Shown: in pieces, positions 24,301-33,343 of the stretch
Position numbering within the stretch: the first letter of the stretch is position 1
Layout of the letters: every line of letters begins with the position of its first letter
Origin: Lumbricus terrestris
Lineage: Eukaryota; Annelida; Clitellata; Crassiclitellata; Lumbricidae
Reading direction: 5' to 3'
DNA length: 64,000 bases
Assembly: GCA_949752735.1 (NCBI GenBank)
Contig: OX457039.1
Location: 25,541,710-25,605,709 of the forward strand
Notes under the pieces: model-generated
What the model saw: the letters and a program-made list of their open reading frames with translations, nothing else
Told to the model about the DNA's origin: nothing
Databases searched by the model: none
Position numbers and translations under genes: made by a program

Positions 24301-26421
24301 CATAAACAACTTTTTAACTTAAGCGAACAGAAAATCTAAAAGAATTCCAAGTCAAGAGATTGCAGATTGAAAAGTTTGAGCAGCCCTAAAAAATGGAGTG
24401 ACTGATAAACAAAAAATGGGGCAACTGATAAACAATAGATTCACCCTACCCAAACAAATTCTGAATTAGGTTAACATACTTGAATTTAGATATCTAAAAC
24501 TTAAAAAGCAAGGATAAACACTGCATATGCACTTGTGAAAAGAAAAATTTGTTCAACGTACGTGACTTTTGAAGTAAATAGTCGCAGAGTTTGTTCTTGG
24601 GTTAAGGATGATCTTGAGAAGATTGCCAAAGGATGAGAAATGTCGCTTCAGTGACAATTGATTGTTATATCTGATAGGTATTCCTTTCACAGCTAGCGTC
24701 TTCATGTCAGCATCTGAAGAGATGAGGCGCCTTCTCCTAGTCTGACCAGCTTCTGGCTTAGCATCACCTTCATCTTCAGCATCTTTATCGCTATCATCTA
24801 CAGCATCATTTCAGTCAATTCACAGCTCTAACATAATGTCATCTCAAAGTGATTCAGGAACTAAATGCCTGACCAGACATAAATTGTTTCTTATTTGAAC
24901 AACAAAATGCGGTACTTTACACCACCACTGCCAATGAGCAATGTTATGCACTGTACAAATTTTAAATAAAAAAAATTTCCTACCTACCCAGTTTACAAAC
25001 TTCTGTTATTGGAAACAAACCATTATTGGCCTTCCCAAATAAATTATGTTTTATATTGTTTATCCATGCCACTGCACATATATTCGAGGTAAGTTAATGT
25101 ACGCACTTCTTCATTATAAGTTGTTGTTGTAGCATCAACCTCAGTCGTTAAAGGCATTGCATACGCATTATAAGTGCAACACAGCCAGCATCTCCACGTT
25201 ACAACACAACGTTTGTTAAACTGTGCATCTAATATTCGAAAACTTCTAGATACATTACTAGTATGCAAATCATGCAGCAAAACAATCTAATGTTCAGTGT
25301 AAGATATTTTGTCAGGAATCCCATATCATCCAGCAGACAAGACTTGAATCTCCACACGATGTTCAGCAAGATTCCACTAGAGCTTAAAGAGCGAGTGCAT
25401 CAACTGGCAAAACAACATAATTTCAGACTACTAAACCAATCGTACCTTTCTTACTGATCCTGCTAGGCGACAGTGACATCAGATCTGGAATTCTTGCTTT
25501 CCCATCTGTATCTCGACTGCTTCCAGCTCCAGATTTATCCATACACTGATCTTCTGCTGAAACGACGTTTCTAAACGAGACATGTTTTGAAGCTTCATGT
25601 TCATCAGCCTTTGCTTGTTTGCCAAAATAGCTGCGTCCAGAACTAGAAGCAGGTGAAGTGCTGCTGCTGAAGGGCAATGAACCCTGTCTGAATGACGTGT
25701 GACTTACAAATTGGCCACCAGAAGATGGATCGCTAGAGTTTGGAATCAGAGAACTGGTGGCAGCTCCTGAAAAACCAACAGATGAAGTCTGAAGGCCACC
25801 ATAGAAGCCTCCTGGTGAACTTCCAGATGGCACTCCTAATGACTTCTGACGACTGCCATCAGTAAATGAAATTCCACGACTAGCAGTTGTTGTTGTAGCA
25901 CCAAAGACAATTGAACTTTTGCTTGATGAAGCTAGAGCTCCTTTCGCACCAAAACCAAAATTTGCCGGGGCACCAAAGATGCCAGAGCCTGTGTTTGTTG
26001 ATGGAGAACCAAAGATGCCCAAATGCGTGCCAGTTGTTGAGGCAGCAAAAATGCCAGAATCTTGGCTTGCTGCTGGGACATCAAACTGAGAATGTGAGAT
26101 AACTGCAGCAGGAGCGCCAAAGGAGCCAGATGGGGTTGCACTTGCTGCTGCTGCTGCTGCAGTTCCCAAGGCAACCCCAGTCGACCTTCCTGTCATCAAG
26201 CTAGATGAAGAAGTGTTAATAAAATCAAATCCACCAAGCTGTCCGAACACAGGGCCTCTGCTGGGAATTGCATCAACACCATGAGATGGAAAAGCTTTAG
26301 ACGACCCAGAAAACAAAAGAAATGACGAGCTAGTGGCAGGAGCTCCGAAAGGCACAAAAGACAATGGAGGAGGTGGCTGTTGAGAAGGATCACGAAATCT
26401 GTCCTGATTGTTGAATGCCAT
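696..26421 (-). CDS. MCM3AP: GANP / MCM3AP, TREX-2 mRNA-export scaffold, 24 coding exons
   Basis: Established role: GANP is the scaffold of the nuclear-pore TREX-2 complex, holding PCID2, DSS1, ENY2 and centrins for mRNA export. Seen here, 5' to 3': 25446-26421, 24562-24797, 23102-23231, 21345-21656, 19493-19609, 18176-18321, 16950-17018, 15446-15595, 14542-14816, 13889-14114, 13196-13393, 11987-12345, 10809-10970, 9941-10164, 9313-9639, 8547-8690, 7893-8099, 6959-7180, 5536-5697, 4878-4998, 3956-4202, 3412-3580, 1578-1680, 696-1258. All have AG/GT borders, and phases agree at every junction except 8547/8099, which is one base out. The total is about 1,948 codons. Order: FG-type N-terminus, RRM, Sac3 domain with [16 protein letters not shown], centrin-interacting region, C-terminal GANP region. 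The start is the first ATG, 35 bases into an exon opening at about 26456. A non-coding 5' exon is implied but not found. Confidence 0.95.
1846..3010 (+). mobile_element. 5'-truncated L2-clade LINE, reverse transcriptase C-terminal half
   Basis: The open frame runs from about 1855 to the stop at 2954-2956. It carries RT motifs [12 protein letters not shown] and YADD, then the thumb/connection segment ([16 protein letters not shown]) and the usual [13 protein letters not shown] tail of CR1/L2 elements. After the stop comes GGGAGCGCCTC ... GAGGGGCGCTATATAAAT, a hairpin-forming 3' end, and then GATTGATT repeats. The 5' end and endonuclease are absent, as expected for target-primed truncation. It lies antisense inside a GANP intron. 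No stop interrupts the remaining frame, so the insertion is fairly young. Confidence 0.85.
3294..3383. repeat. (AC)n microsatellite
   Basis: About 45 AC repeats with one early G interruption, in the GANP intron just downstream of the donor of exon 3412-3580. It is only about 28 bases from that exon border. Confidence 0.98.
3412..9639 (-). CDS. MCM3AP: GANP exons 15-22: C-terminal GANP region
   Basis: Exons 9313-9639, 8547-8690, 7893-8099, 6959-7180, 5536-5697, 4878-4998, 3956-4202 and 3412-3580 follow the human C-terminal region block by block, for example [43 protein letters not shown] and [12 protein letters not shown]. Exon 3956-4202 starts at an AG at 4203-4204, chosen because it is the only nearby acceptor that keeps phase with the preceding exon. 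The 8547/8099 junction leaves one unpaired base, so a small indel, a missed micro-exon or an assembly error is likely there. This region was described in mammals as the MCM3-acetylating (MCM3AP) part. Confidence 0.88.
3843..3907. repeat. Perfect 30-bp fold-back hairpin, 5-nt loop
   Basis: Arm 3843-3872 is exactly complementary to arm 3878-3907, with loop GTTGA. It lies in a GANP intron about 50 bases from the donor of exon 3956-4202. Perfect pairing and a tiny loop are unlike typical animal pre-miRNAs. A recent palindromic duplication is more likely. Confidence 0.9.
5054..5345 (-). mobile_element. Degenerate non-LTR LINE 3' fragment (RTE-like) with GAA tail
   Basis: On the minus strand a short frame ([20 protein letters not shown]) precedes a (GAA)n tail at 5054-5080. 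The layout resembles the 3' ends of the 49403-49741 element. It is intronic in GANP, short and degenerate. Family placement is by tail type and residue flavour only. Confidence 0.4.
5700..6955. other. AT-rich GANP intron, nothing recognised
   Basis: This intron between exons 6959-7180 and 5536-5697 is AT-rich. It has no long ORF, no clear terminal repeats and no tandem array. Confidence 0.6.
7605..7829. mobile_element. hAT-type MITE with 15-bp TIRs
   Basis: The ends CAGTGGCGCAACCAG and CTGGTTGCGCCACTG are exact inverted repeats. Flanks CGTGATGA (7597-7604) and CATGATGA (7830-7837) are an 8-bp target duplication with one mismatch. At 225 bp and non-coding, it fits a non-autonomous hAT. It includes a G-run near 7705-7718 and an internal GGGGTGC/GCACCCC hairpin. 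Located in a GANP intron. Confidence 0.85.
8898..9240 (+). repeat. Dispersed LINE-derived repeat, family uncertain
   Basis: This GC-richer patch in an AT-rich GANP intron contains GGCAATGGCAAACCACCCC followed by TCTTCTGCCAAGAAAA. I associate that arrangement with 3' regions of invertebrate non-LTR elements. It ends near CACCAGGTGACCCGATGAATAAAT. Only short uninformative ORFs occur in it, and no flanking duplication was found. Confidence 0.35.
9941..12345 (-). CDS. MCM3AP: GANP exons 12-14: centrin/ENY2-interacting helical region
   Basis: Exon 11987-12345 begins with a variable Pro/Val-rich segment and ends with helical sequence ([16 protein letters not shown]). Exons 10809-10970 and 9941-10164 are long amphipathic helix ([46 protein letters not shown]). 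In human GANP the corresponding CID region winds as a helix bound by centrins and ENY2. The W/L/I spacing seen here is compatible with centrin binding, but that is inference. Confidence 0.88.
11141..11248. repeat. 54-bp tandem duplication
   Basis: Units 11141-11194 and 11195-11248 both begin CACAATAGGAATTTCAAACA and differ at a few positions. Located in the GANP intron between exons 11987-12345 and 10809-10970. Confidence 0.85.
12616..12840 (+). mobile_element. tRNA-derived SINE with L2-type 3' tail, copy 1
   Basis: The 5' part has pol III-like promoter boxes (GGTGTAGTGGTGGCG as A box, GGTTCGAATCC as B box). The 3' part reads GGGAGCGCCTCTGAGTAG ... CTTGAAGGGGCGCTAT and then an A-rich CAAACAAACAAA tail. 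That terminal hairpin is the same as the one at 2938-2985 of the L2 LINE in this window. A second copy lies at 22801-23019. Located in a GANP intron. Confidence 0.85.
13196..18321 (-). CDS. MCM3AP: GANP exons 6-11: Sac3 (SAC3/GANP) domain
   Basis: Exons 18176-18321, 16950-17018, 15446-15595, 14542-14816, 13889-14114 and 13196-13393 encode residues about 591-945. Diagnostic motifs in order: [95 protein letters not shown]. This is the most conserved module of Sac3/GANP proteins. It forms the platform that binds PCID2 (Thp1) and DSS1 (Sem1). No stop or lost key segment is seen, and all phases agree, so this part looks functional. Confidence 0.96.
14286..14440. repeat. Four-copy degenerate tandem repeat (about 34-39 bp)
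   Basis: Repeated units of AATCAGTTCAAATCATCAC followed by ACTTGCTAGACTT, with length variation between copies. Intronic, between GANP exons 14542-14816 and 13889-14114. Confidence 0.8.
15232..15362. repeat. Pyrimidine-rich CT/CTCT low-complexity tract
   Basis: Overlapping CTCTCTCACTCTTCTCT-type repeats on the plus strand, so a polypurine tract on the transcribed GANP strand. Intronic, about 85 bases from the donor of exon 15446-15595. Confidence 0.8.
15705..15752. repeat. (TA)n microsatellite
   Basis: A run of TATATA with short interruptions in the GANP intron upstream of exon 15446-15595. Confidence 0.9.
19493..21656 (-). CDS. MCM3AP: GANP exons 4-5: Pro/Ser linker before the Sac3 domain
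   Basis: Exon 21345-21656 is low complexity: a charged segment, an Arg/Thr-rich stretch and a run of seven prolines. It is probably disordered. Exon 19493-19609 ends with [12 protein letters not shown], which lines up with the human LLDKRDRVLRQA just upstream of the Sac3 domain. Phases are 1/1, giving a continuous reading frame across both. Nothing here suggests an independent function beyond a flexible connector. Confidence 0.88.
22801..23019 (+). mobile_element. tRNA-derived SINE with L2-type 3' tail, copy 2, inside a palindromic TA element
   Basis: This copy is nearly identical to 12616-12840 apart from a short deletion at the B box and scattered substitutions. It sits in the centre of an inverted repeat. 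The left arm (about 22746-22775) reads TTACTGCTGTGTATATATA and the right arm (about 23037-23064) reads its complement. The SINE therefore landed in the loop or TA-rich core of an older hairpin repeat. GANP intron. Confidence 0.85.
23102..24797 (-). CDS. MCM3AP: GANP exons 2-3: acidic linker and RRM-like domain
   Basis: Exon 24562-24797 reads an acidic segment ([12 protein letters not shown]), a basic RRRR patch and then an [15 protein letters not shown] as strand 1, [18 protein letters not shown] as helix 1 and strand 2, SATIYFKSH as the RNP1-like strand. Exon 23102-23231 closes the fold with [10 protein letters not shown] (helix 2) and continues to IFWRHDAK, matching the human IFWHRKK region as I recall it. 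The intron between them holds the 23294-24286 Helitron. The RNP aromatic positions are only partly conserved, so RNA binding is inferred. Confidence 0.9.
23294..24286 (+). mobile_element. Non-autonomous Helitron
   Basis: The 5' end starts TCTATATAAATAAAAATG and the 3' end is GCCACAGCAACGCGTGGC, then GGGTACAGCTAGT. This gives the 5'-TC, the 3' hairpin (GCCAC/GTGGC) and the terminal CTAGT/CTRR motif of animal Helitrons. The flanking host bases are A (23293) and T (24287), the expected AT target, with no duplication. No Rep/helicase ORF is present. About 400 bp of homopurine sequence lies within it. GANP intron between the two RRM exons. Confidence 0.88.
23840..24240 (+). repeat. 400-bp homopurine (GGGAGG)n-type tract
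   Basis: Almost every base on the plus strand is G or A, with many GGGG/GGGAGG runs. The tract belongs to the Helitron interior. Such sequence can form triplex or G-quadruplex DNA and commonly causes assembly and polymerase pausing problems; the structural claim is inference from composition. Confidence 0.95.
25446..26421 (-). CDS. MCM3AP: GANP exon 1: FG-nucleoporin-like N-terminus
   Basis: This exon encodes about 325 residues rich in Ser, Gly, Ala, Thr and Phe. Many FG dipeptides sit in contexts such as FGAPA, FGSPS, FGQLGG and FGFGAKG. In human GANP the equivalent region resembles FG nucleoporins and helps target the nuclear pore. The ATG at 26421 follows an acceptor at about 26456. A polyalanine run near 26150-26162 is a short GCT-type repeat. 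The exon ends with a GTACG donor after a SRISKK stretch, phase 1, and joins the acidic start of the RRM exon. Confidence 0.93.
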
Positions 26422-26972
26422 TGTATGATTTATTTTCAAATGTATTGCTCTCTGCTAAAAGACAATAAATACAATGCACAATTAGTTTCCCATTCAGGGC
26501 AGGCAAATAAATGCAACCTAATCTGTTCAATGTGCAAAAATGTAGAATCTGGTCAACTCTGAATTAAGTTTAATTCATGTTTTTATTATTTTAACCAATT
26601 ATTGAATTTGAAGCACAAAAAAGACTATTAGCATTAGAAGACGAAACCGCATTTGAATAGAATTCAAATTTTCATTCTTTCTTAAACAAGCAAAACATTA
26701 TCGAATAATCAGGCTGGTCCACTGGATTCCAAATTCTACTCCCACTCTATAGGTTCAAAACTTGCAGTGCAGCCAGGATGCCAGTGTATCCTTGCAATTT
26801 CTGCAAGTATGCATATGAAATGGCTAGCCCATATCAATGAGCAGCTGTCAAAAGTAGCCTTTCATATAATGGACAAAATGCTTGGAATTCAAAAAACATT
26901 CCATTCAACTCTATACATGGACTTCCGACTTATGAGTTGCCTCTCAAGGCTACGGGCAAATAAGATCTCAAG

Positions 26973-27576
26973 CATATGTGATGCGACATATGAAAAGGGA
27001 CCACTTAGCCGGTATTGGACTTATTCATACCACCATATTCAGCAAAAAATTCTGAAAATAATGATATTATAATGTTACATGCTGGGAGTCAAATTGATTG
27101 ATCTGTAGATTTTAGAACGTGAATTACCCGAAATATGCGATTTTCGGTAAAACTCATTTAAAGTTAAGAATGCTCACAGCATATCCATTTCTTGGAAGTT
27201 ATACAGCTGAGCATTTATTTCAGCTCAGTGTAGCATATACTTCATAACGAAGTCCAGCACTTGAGTCAAATAATAGGCAGTAATGATAGCTGTTCAAACC
27301 AGCTTTAAAAATATTTTATTGCCATATAAATACCTCGAGAATGGTGTTGCCACGCTGTGGTCCCTTTTACCTGCGATCGTTTGAAATTTAAGAGAAATAC
27401 TTCAAATATTCAATTTTCATAAACTATGTTACTTGATTGATAGATTGAGGTGCCCTCTAGCGAATGCCAGTGAAAACCCGATTTCGATAGTTTGATGGGT
27501 GACCATGTTCAAACGCCTGTATCTCAGTAACTAAATCCCGCGTTGTGGTCCCTTTTCATATGTCGCATCACATATG
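26973..27576. mobile_element. 604-bp MITE with perfect 32-bp TIRs
   Basis: 26973-27004 and 27545-27576 are exact inverted complements beginning CATATGTGATGCGACATATG. There is no coding capacity. If the boundary is TA|TGTGATGCG the target duplication would be TA, but TA is also inside the palindromic end, so this is not decided. The start TATGTGA resembles the TIR start of the 51484-55908 element. It lies upstream of the GANP start codon, probably in a 5' intron or intergenic. Confidence 0.85.
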
Positions 27577-27744
27577 ATCAATTACATCATAATAGCCTAC
27601 CAGATGATTGTTTCACTTGACACTGTTAATTTACTTACTTTGCCTTTCATGCCAAGCATTCTTCATCAGTTGCTACCTCACTGATAAATAATAATAATAG
27701 TAGTTCAATTCAGTTCTGATTTGAAGGAATCGACTGAGTTAGCC

Positions 27745-27985
27745 AGAGCGGGTTTGGGCAAAAGAACCAAAATTTACCGGGCAGTGCCAGAGGTACCCCA
27801 GAGGGGCGGCAGACCTGCCCCGTATGGGCGGGTGAGAGCTGGGCTGGGGTGAAAAACCCAAGTTTCCAGGGCACCACCGAGTATCCCAGACATAAAAGCC
27901 CGTTCCCGCCGGATCGGGTCGCTAGCGACCCGATAAACCCAATAGGTATCGGAAAAATTCCGGCGGGAATGGGTTAAACCTTTTG
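27745..27985. repeat. GC-rich fold-back repeat with a 22-bp perfect palindrome
   Basis: The palindrome at 27913-27934 (ATCGGGTCGCT and its complement, no loop) is framed by CCCGTTCCCGCCGG on one side and CCGGCGGGAATGGG on the other, giving nested hairpins. The patch is much more GC-rich than its surroundings. No ORF. Confidence 0.7.
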
Positions 27986-28290
27986 CTGGCAAAATTATTG
28001 TTATTGCGGAAACAAATGATTCACATTGGTAAGCGTGCACACATAAAATTCTGCAGAGAGTACAACACAGTGGTCACAGTTTACATTTTGCAGATTGCAA
28101 AGCAGGAAATTATGAAGTCAGGGTTAAATTAAAGACATGACGCTCTTTCCAGCTTATTTGCTTTTTTGTAATTTTAATCCAATACCGTCTCACCGTCTTG
28201 GGTTACATCGATTTCGAGGATACGGCCGAAATCCATTTCGGGAATTTGGGGATATGAGCCGCTCCCAAAGTTGCTTGTTGCTGTTTAACT

Positions 28291-29150
28291 AGGGGTGCCG
28301 ACATTTCCCCCCTGGACAAAACCTCCCCTGACAAACCTCCTCGGACAATTCTCCCTAGGGTAGGCAAACCCCCCGGTAGAATATATTGCGTGTAAGTGTT
28401 ATTACAATAAAACAGCGATCCTAAGTACGCAAATTGGATTGATGAAAAGATTTCTCACTATATAGAAGCCGGATTGATACAAAATAACTTTTACTTAAAT
28501 GGAAGCTGGATTGATGAAAATATTCTTGCTTCAATTGGAGCTGGATGGATAAAAATAATTGTTATTTAAAAAGAAGTTGGATTAAACGAATTTTTGCCTA
28601 AATGGAAGCTGGAATGATGAAAACGATTCGTACTGCCGTAAATTACTCCAACAGGTATAATTAGCTTCATATATCGGAGTGACTGAACGACACTAACAAG
28701 CTATAAGTTCACGCCTGACTGACAGCGACATCTACAGGTGTTTATCCGTATGACGCTAACTAGTTGACACAGCACCGCGAATTGGATAATTAGTCTAAGT
28801 TTGAGCAAATAATACCTACAGAAATAGGTTAATTGCGCAGCAAGGGGGGAAATGCTCTGAATGAATGAATTGTCCGGGGGTTAATGTCCTAGGTTAAATC
28901 AGAGGGGAATTGTCCGGGGGGGCTATTGTCCGGGGCAGTGCTTAAAGTGTGGAAAATAAGTGCCTGGACGCCCCTTATCCTTCCAAAAGAAGTGCCTAGA
29001 CGCCCCTTACCTTTCCAGTCATTGCTGGCCAATAAGTGGCTGGACGGTCTTCAGATTTTTAAATAAATGCATGGACGCCGTCCATGACCATCCAGCCACA
29101 CTTTAAGCCCTGGTCCGGGGGTTTGTCCAGAGGGGAAATGTCCTACACTG
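28291..29150. mobile_element. MITE-like element with GGACATTTCCCC ends, family uncertain
   Basis: The left end (GACATTTCCCCCCTGGACAAAACC) and right end (GTTTGTCCAGAGGGGAAATGTC) are imperfect inverted complements, with repeated GTCCGGGG/CCTCGGAC motifs inward. Inside are degenerate repeats of GGAAGCTGGATTGATGAAAAT. A related string occurs at 46960-47030. No clear target duplication was found. A hAT MITE has inserted into its right part (28936-29112). Confidence 0.5.
28936..29112. mobile_element. hAT MITE, 177 bp, perfect 8-bp target duplication
   Basis: The ends are CAGTGCTTAAAGTGTGG and CCACACTTTAAGCCCTG. The direct duplication GTCCGGGG is at 28928-28935 and 29113-29120. Same family as 35316-35462. 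Confidence 0.88.
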
Positions 29151-29760
29151 TCATATCAAGGATGATCAGTGTCGTCCTCTTCCTTTCTTCAGGCTTGGGA
29201 CTGGTACTGCCAACAGTGGCGGAGACACTAAAGTCCATGTCAGCCAATCACGTTACTTATAATAACCTACTTGCAGAAACCAGAGTTAAGGACTGGGCAA
29301 ACCAATACATCTGCTCTCTTCTTAAAATCTTATTCAAGCGCTTCAGTACACTTTTATTATATTGTGCGGTGTTCTGAACTTACCTGCTTCACAGCACACT
29401 CTAAACGGTATTGTGAACTTTAATGCGAGCATAAAGCGCAATGTAAAAATTTAAAATTTTATGTGAAAGTACATAACATCAAACAAACAAGTGCGACCGC
29501 CATTTTTAATAGCGGAAGGCAACTTAAGATATTTTAAATAAACAGGAAAGTTCTCTCATTCACCACAGCCCTCTGGCGGACAGGAAAGTGTTGCGCCTCG
29601 TTCACATAAAAATCACTAAGTTTATCAATCAGACAATCAACAGACAATTTCATCGTTCAGGGTAGGCTAGAAATGAAGAAGTCACCAAGGCAAATATTAA
29701 ATAATATTATTATGCTAGTATCATGTTATTAATCTCTCAATAAGAGATAAGCTAGGCCTA

Positions 29761-29975
29761 ATGGCTCCGTTAGCTACATCGGTAAGAGCGCTGGCCGCGC
29801 GTCTGTACGCGAATCTGAAAGAGAGCGTGCGGGCCGCGGTTCTCTTCCCGAAGATTAGATGGCTATTTCAGATATTCAAAATCTCGGGTTAGCACTGTCC
29901 GTCCACGGGGACCTAACTGGCGTGGCGTCCATTCAAACGGGCGAGCGGTGGTGAAGGATATCTCACCCGATCAAA
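29761..29975 (+). repeat. tRNA-like SINE fragment (tentative)
   Basis: GGCTCCGTTAGCTACATCGG followed by TAAGAGCGCTGGCC, and later GCGGGCCGCGGTTCTCTTCC, resemble tRNA A and B boxes with a large insertion between. The rest is unrecognised. No tail was seen. Confidence 0.3.
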
Positions 29976-29989
29976 TTCGTTGAAAAATG

Positions 29990-30510
29990 AACAGCTTCGA
30001 GTCTATAGACGGCCGCTATATAAAATCCGATTACAATTACATTTACTGTCAGACAAGAACTTTACGCTGGCTCCCTATCTCACAGCGCATATCGACAGAA
30101 TTGCTTCACTGGTTTGGCGTTGTCTCCTTAGCTGTGAGCCTGTGCTCTATTATATTACATTCTTGTCTGTGCCCCGACATAGCTATGTAAACTCTGCGGT
30201 CCAATATCTGTGTCTGGCTCGCAGAGCCATTCGCTCGATCTGTCTCTAGCGGGAAACTTTAAGTCCTGCGTGTTGAAACCTCAATTTATACCTGTCAGCG
30301 TCGTGCACACTTTCTCAGTTGTAGGTCCATATAATTATATCTGTGTGGAATAAACTCCCGCTGGAGATCCAGGAAATGCACCTGCTGCCTATAGGGTTGA
30401 CTCCTCAGTTTTTTCTTATAGGCTCCTTAAAACTTTTTGTTTCACCGTGGTTGGACTGGGAGCGCCTCTGGATAGCTTTTGAAGGGGTGCTATATAAATT
30501 CTTGAAATGA
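29990..30510 (+). mobile_element. Degenerate L2-clade LINE 3' end
   Basis: Broken frames carry TLRWLPISQRI, ASLVWRC and a WNKLPLEIQ-like segment across shifts. The 3' end is GGGAGCGCCTCTGGATAG then TTTTGAAGGGGTGCTATATAAATT, as in the other L2 tails here. The assembly gap begins immediately after the tail. Confidence 0.7.
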
Positions 30511-30710
30511 NNNNNNNNNNNNNNNNNNNNNNNNNNNNNNNNNNNNNNNNNNNNNNNNNNNNNNNNNNNNNNNNNNNNNNNNNNNNNNNNNNNNNNNNNN
30601 NNNNNNNNNNNNNNNNNNNNNNNNNNNNNNNNNNNNNNNNNNNNNNNNNNNNNNNNNNNNNNNNNNNNNNNNNNNNNNNNNNNNNNNNNNNNNNNNNNNN
30701 NNNNNNNNNN
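30511..30710. other. Assembly gap (200 N)
   Basis: Exactly 200 N, probably a gap of nominal size. Sequence on its two sides may not be contiguous. Confidence 0.99.
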
Positions 30711-30974
30711 CAACAGCCAGCGACTGAAGAAACGAAGGAGCAAACTGCACGTGGTACGAAACGAAATCAACGACACGCCCGTACTGAGACGGACGCTGAA
30801 AAAGATTCTACACACGGTGTAATAATCCGGTGAGAAGATTCTGTTGTTGGATTTCGAGTGTTGTGTTTATGATAATCTGAATCAGAGTTTGTTAACCTGT
30901 AAGATTGAATGTTAAATAAGAATAGGTTTGTAAAACTGAATGAAACTCTATTGTAACTATCATATTCAAAAGAA

Positions 30975-31964
30975 ATGGCTACTTGTGACTATGGAGCGAT
31001 ACTGACAGATTTTGAAACGATGAAAAAAAAGATTTGGAGGATGAATGTCTCGCTAGAAAGATTGAACCATTTGGTCTAGAGAGGAAAGAAATGATTAGGC
31101 GATTGAAGGAGTACGAGAGAAGGCGTGGAAGAGAGGAAGGAGATGTTGAGAGAGATGTGAAGAGGGATCGGATTGCACATGATGCGAACGGTTCAAAGGG
31201 CAAGCAGAAGGAGGAAAAGAGAGATGTGAAGAGGGATCGGATTGCACATGATGCGAACGGTTCAAAGGTCAAGCCGAAGGAGGAAAAGAGAGATGTGAAG
31301 AGGGATCGGATTGCACAAGATGCGAACGGTTCAAAGGTCAAGCCGAAGGAGGAAAAGAGAGATTGTGAAGAGGGATCGGATTGCACATGATGCGAACGGT
31401 TCAAAGGTCAAGCCGAAGGAGGAAAAGAGAGATGTGAAGAGGGATCGGATTGCACATGATGCGAACGGTTCAAAGGTCAAGCCGAAGGAGGAAAAGAGAG
31501 CAGAAGATGAAGTGACTAAGAAAGAGAAAGAGTATGACAAGTCACGTGCTTCAAACTGGATGGGTAGACAGCCACGAGATTCAGTGAATTTATATGGAGC
31601 AGATCGTTTGAATGAGCAGACGAATAGGTTTGATTGCAGGAGGAATACAAATTACCTCGGGAGGCGAAATGTTAGGGCTAATTATAAACGGTATGAGGCA
31701 TGGACTCCTCAATACACTAAGGCCTCAATGCATGAAAATGGAGATCGAATGGATCAGAGATTTAGGAGACAAATTGGTAGCAGACTTTGTGTGACCAATT
31801 GGACGTGCGATAGAATGAAGTATAGAGGAGAGTCTTTGGACTGGCGGAGTCCAGCTAAAGGTGACTGTAATTGGAGAATGAATATGGCACGAAATGACAA
31901 TGCATATGGCAATGACAACATGAGGGATGATTTGCCATGGAGGAGGAAGAGGTTGTCTGAATAG
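30975..31964 (+). CDS. Unrecognised SAP-like, 23-residue-repeat protein with two compensating frameshifts
   Basis: I do not recognise this protein. From the ATG at 30975 to the stop at 31962-31964 is 990 bases, in frame overall. Two single-base shifts interrupt it: an A8 run at about 31022-31029 appears one A short, and one extra T near 31365 breaks the fourth repeat. Between them lies a SAP-like helix pair (LARKIEPFGLERKEMIRRL) and 69-bp repeats encoding DVKRDRIAHDANGSKVKPKE with small changes. The tail is Arg/Asn-rich and low complexity. A DNA- or RNA-binding accessory protein, perhaps from a retroelement, is possible but unproven. The shifts may be assembly errors because they cancel exactly. 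Confidence 0.45.
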
Positions 31965-33343
31965 CAGTGCATGCAGGGATGGATTAAAATGCGTACAAAA
32001 TAGGAAGCATGAGTAGTGAGCACAAATGGGAAGGATGGCGGATGCATGGAGAGCGTATGGAGAACACATGGATTGAGTGAGTCGCTTGAAACGCGGGAGG
32101 TATAAATATAGGCCTAAGTATGTAAATGTGTGAGTGTCACAGATTGACACCAATAAGCTGTAATATAATAACTCTGCTAGTACAAGCATTTGATCATTGA
32201 GACAAGCAAAGTGTTCTCGATACAGAGGAAAACTGTAGCCGTGCTTAGCTGTAGTTATAAGGCTAGATGAATAATGAATTTGCGGTCATAGCCTATAAAT
32301 AGGCCTACCCATGTGTAGATGGATTCTAATGTGAAGTTATAAGCTTGTTATCGAGTGACGCGAGAAGTTTAAAATGAACACTTTCTCAGACATAGATCTA
32401 GAGAGACACGTTATGGGAATTGGAAATTTAAAATAACTTTTACTCGAGCACAAAATTTTGTCGAAAATTGACCGAAACAATAGGCTAAGTGTTTTTATGT
32501 GCCTTGGAAGCAAATGGTTAAGCAGATGGCTTATCTCGGGCACACTCAGACAACTAATTGTGTTAAAGGCTAATAGTCTTTATATAGACTAATGTTGGAG
32601 TTATGCTGAAGCTACATTGTAACTTGTTACGTAGATAGATTTTATATGCTGCATATTAGCCGATTGTGTTTTGTGTGTATTTTATGTTAGGCGTCTACGC
32701 AACGGTTGCTACGCAAGCCTGGTGACGAACGACTGATCACCTGTGCTCTTGTAACATAACCGCAGTCCAACGAGCCTCGGCCATACAGTTCATTCCATCT
32801 GATGCTCGACCTGGAGCCAGAAGCATTAGAAGTTGGATGATGTAATGGAAGAGGGGGCTGGGTTATGAGGGATTGATGCGAATAATGTATAGGCAACCGA
32901 ACACTGCGTAGAGAATTTTAATATGTATGAAACTGAACAGTATAGTTAAAATACGTAAAGACGATTAGGCCTAAGTGGATTAGATTGAACACTGTAGGCA
33001 TGAAACTGAACATTATATATAGAATAAGGAAGACTAGAAACTAAAGGACTCAAGGTTGATATAAATATATAGTATAAATATAGATGCAGACTGGAAGACG
33101 CAGACTGACTCATAGCAGACAGTAGGCCACTACAGGCGGACAGGCAATAGCAAGGGGACTGGGCAGAGATAGTCGAAGGCAGAAGAACCAGGATGTATGT
33201 AAAAAATGACCATAAAAGGAGTGAAAAATAGCAAGCAGGGAGTTGAACAGAAAAGATGACCATATAAGGAGAGAAAACGGATAGAAGGAGCTGAGACGGG
33301 CGACTGGAAGGAATGGATAAATAGGGGGCGAAATTGGGAGTCG

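Noticed and set aside
23713..24305. Pro/Ser-rich and Gly/Arg-rich ORFs up to 183 codons
   Set aside because: They arise from the homopurine tract inside the Helitron and are mirror images on the two strands.
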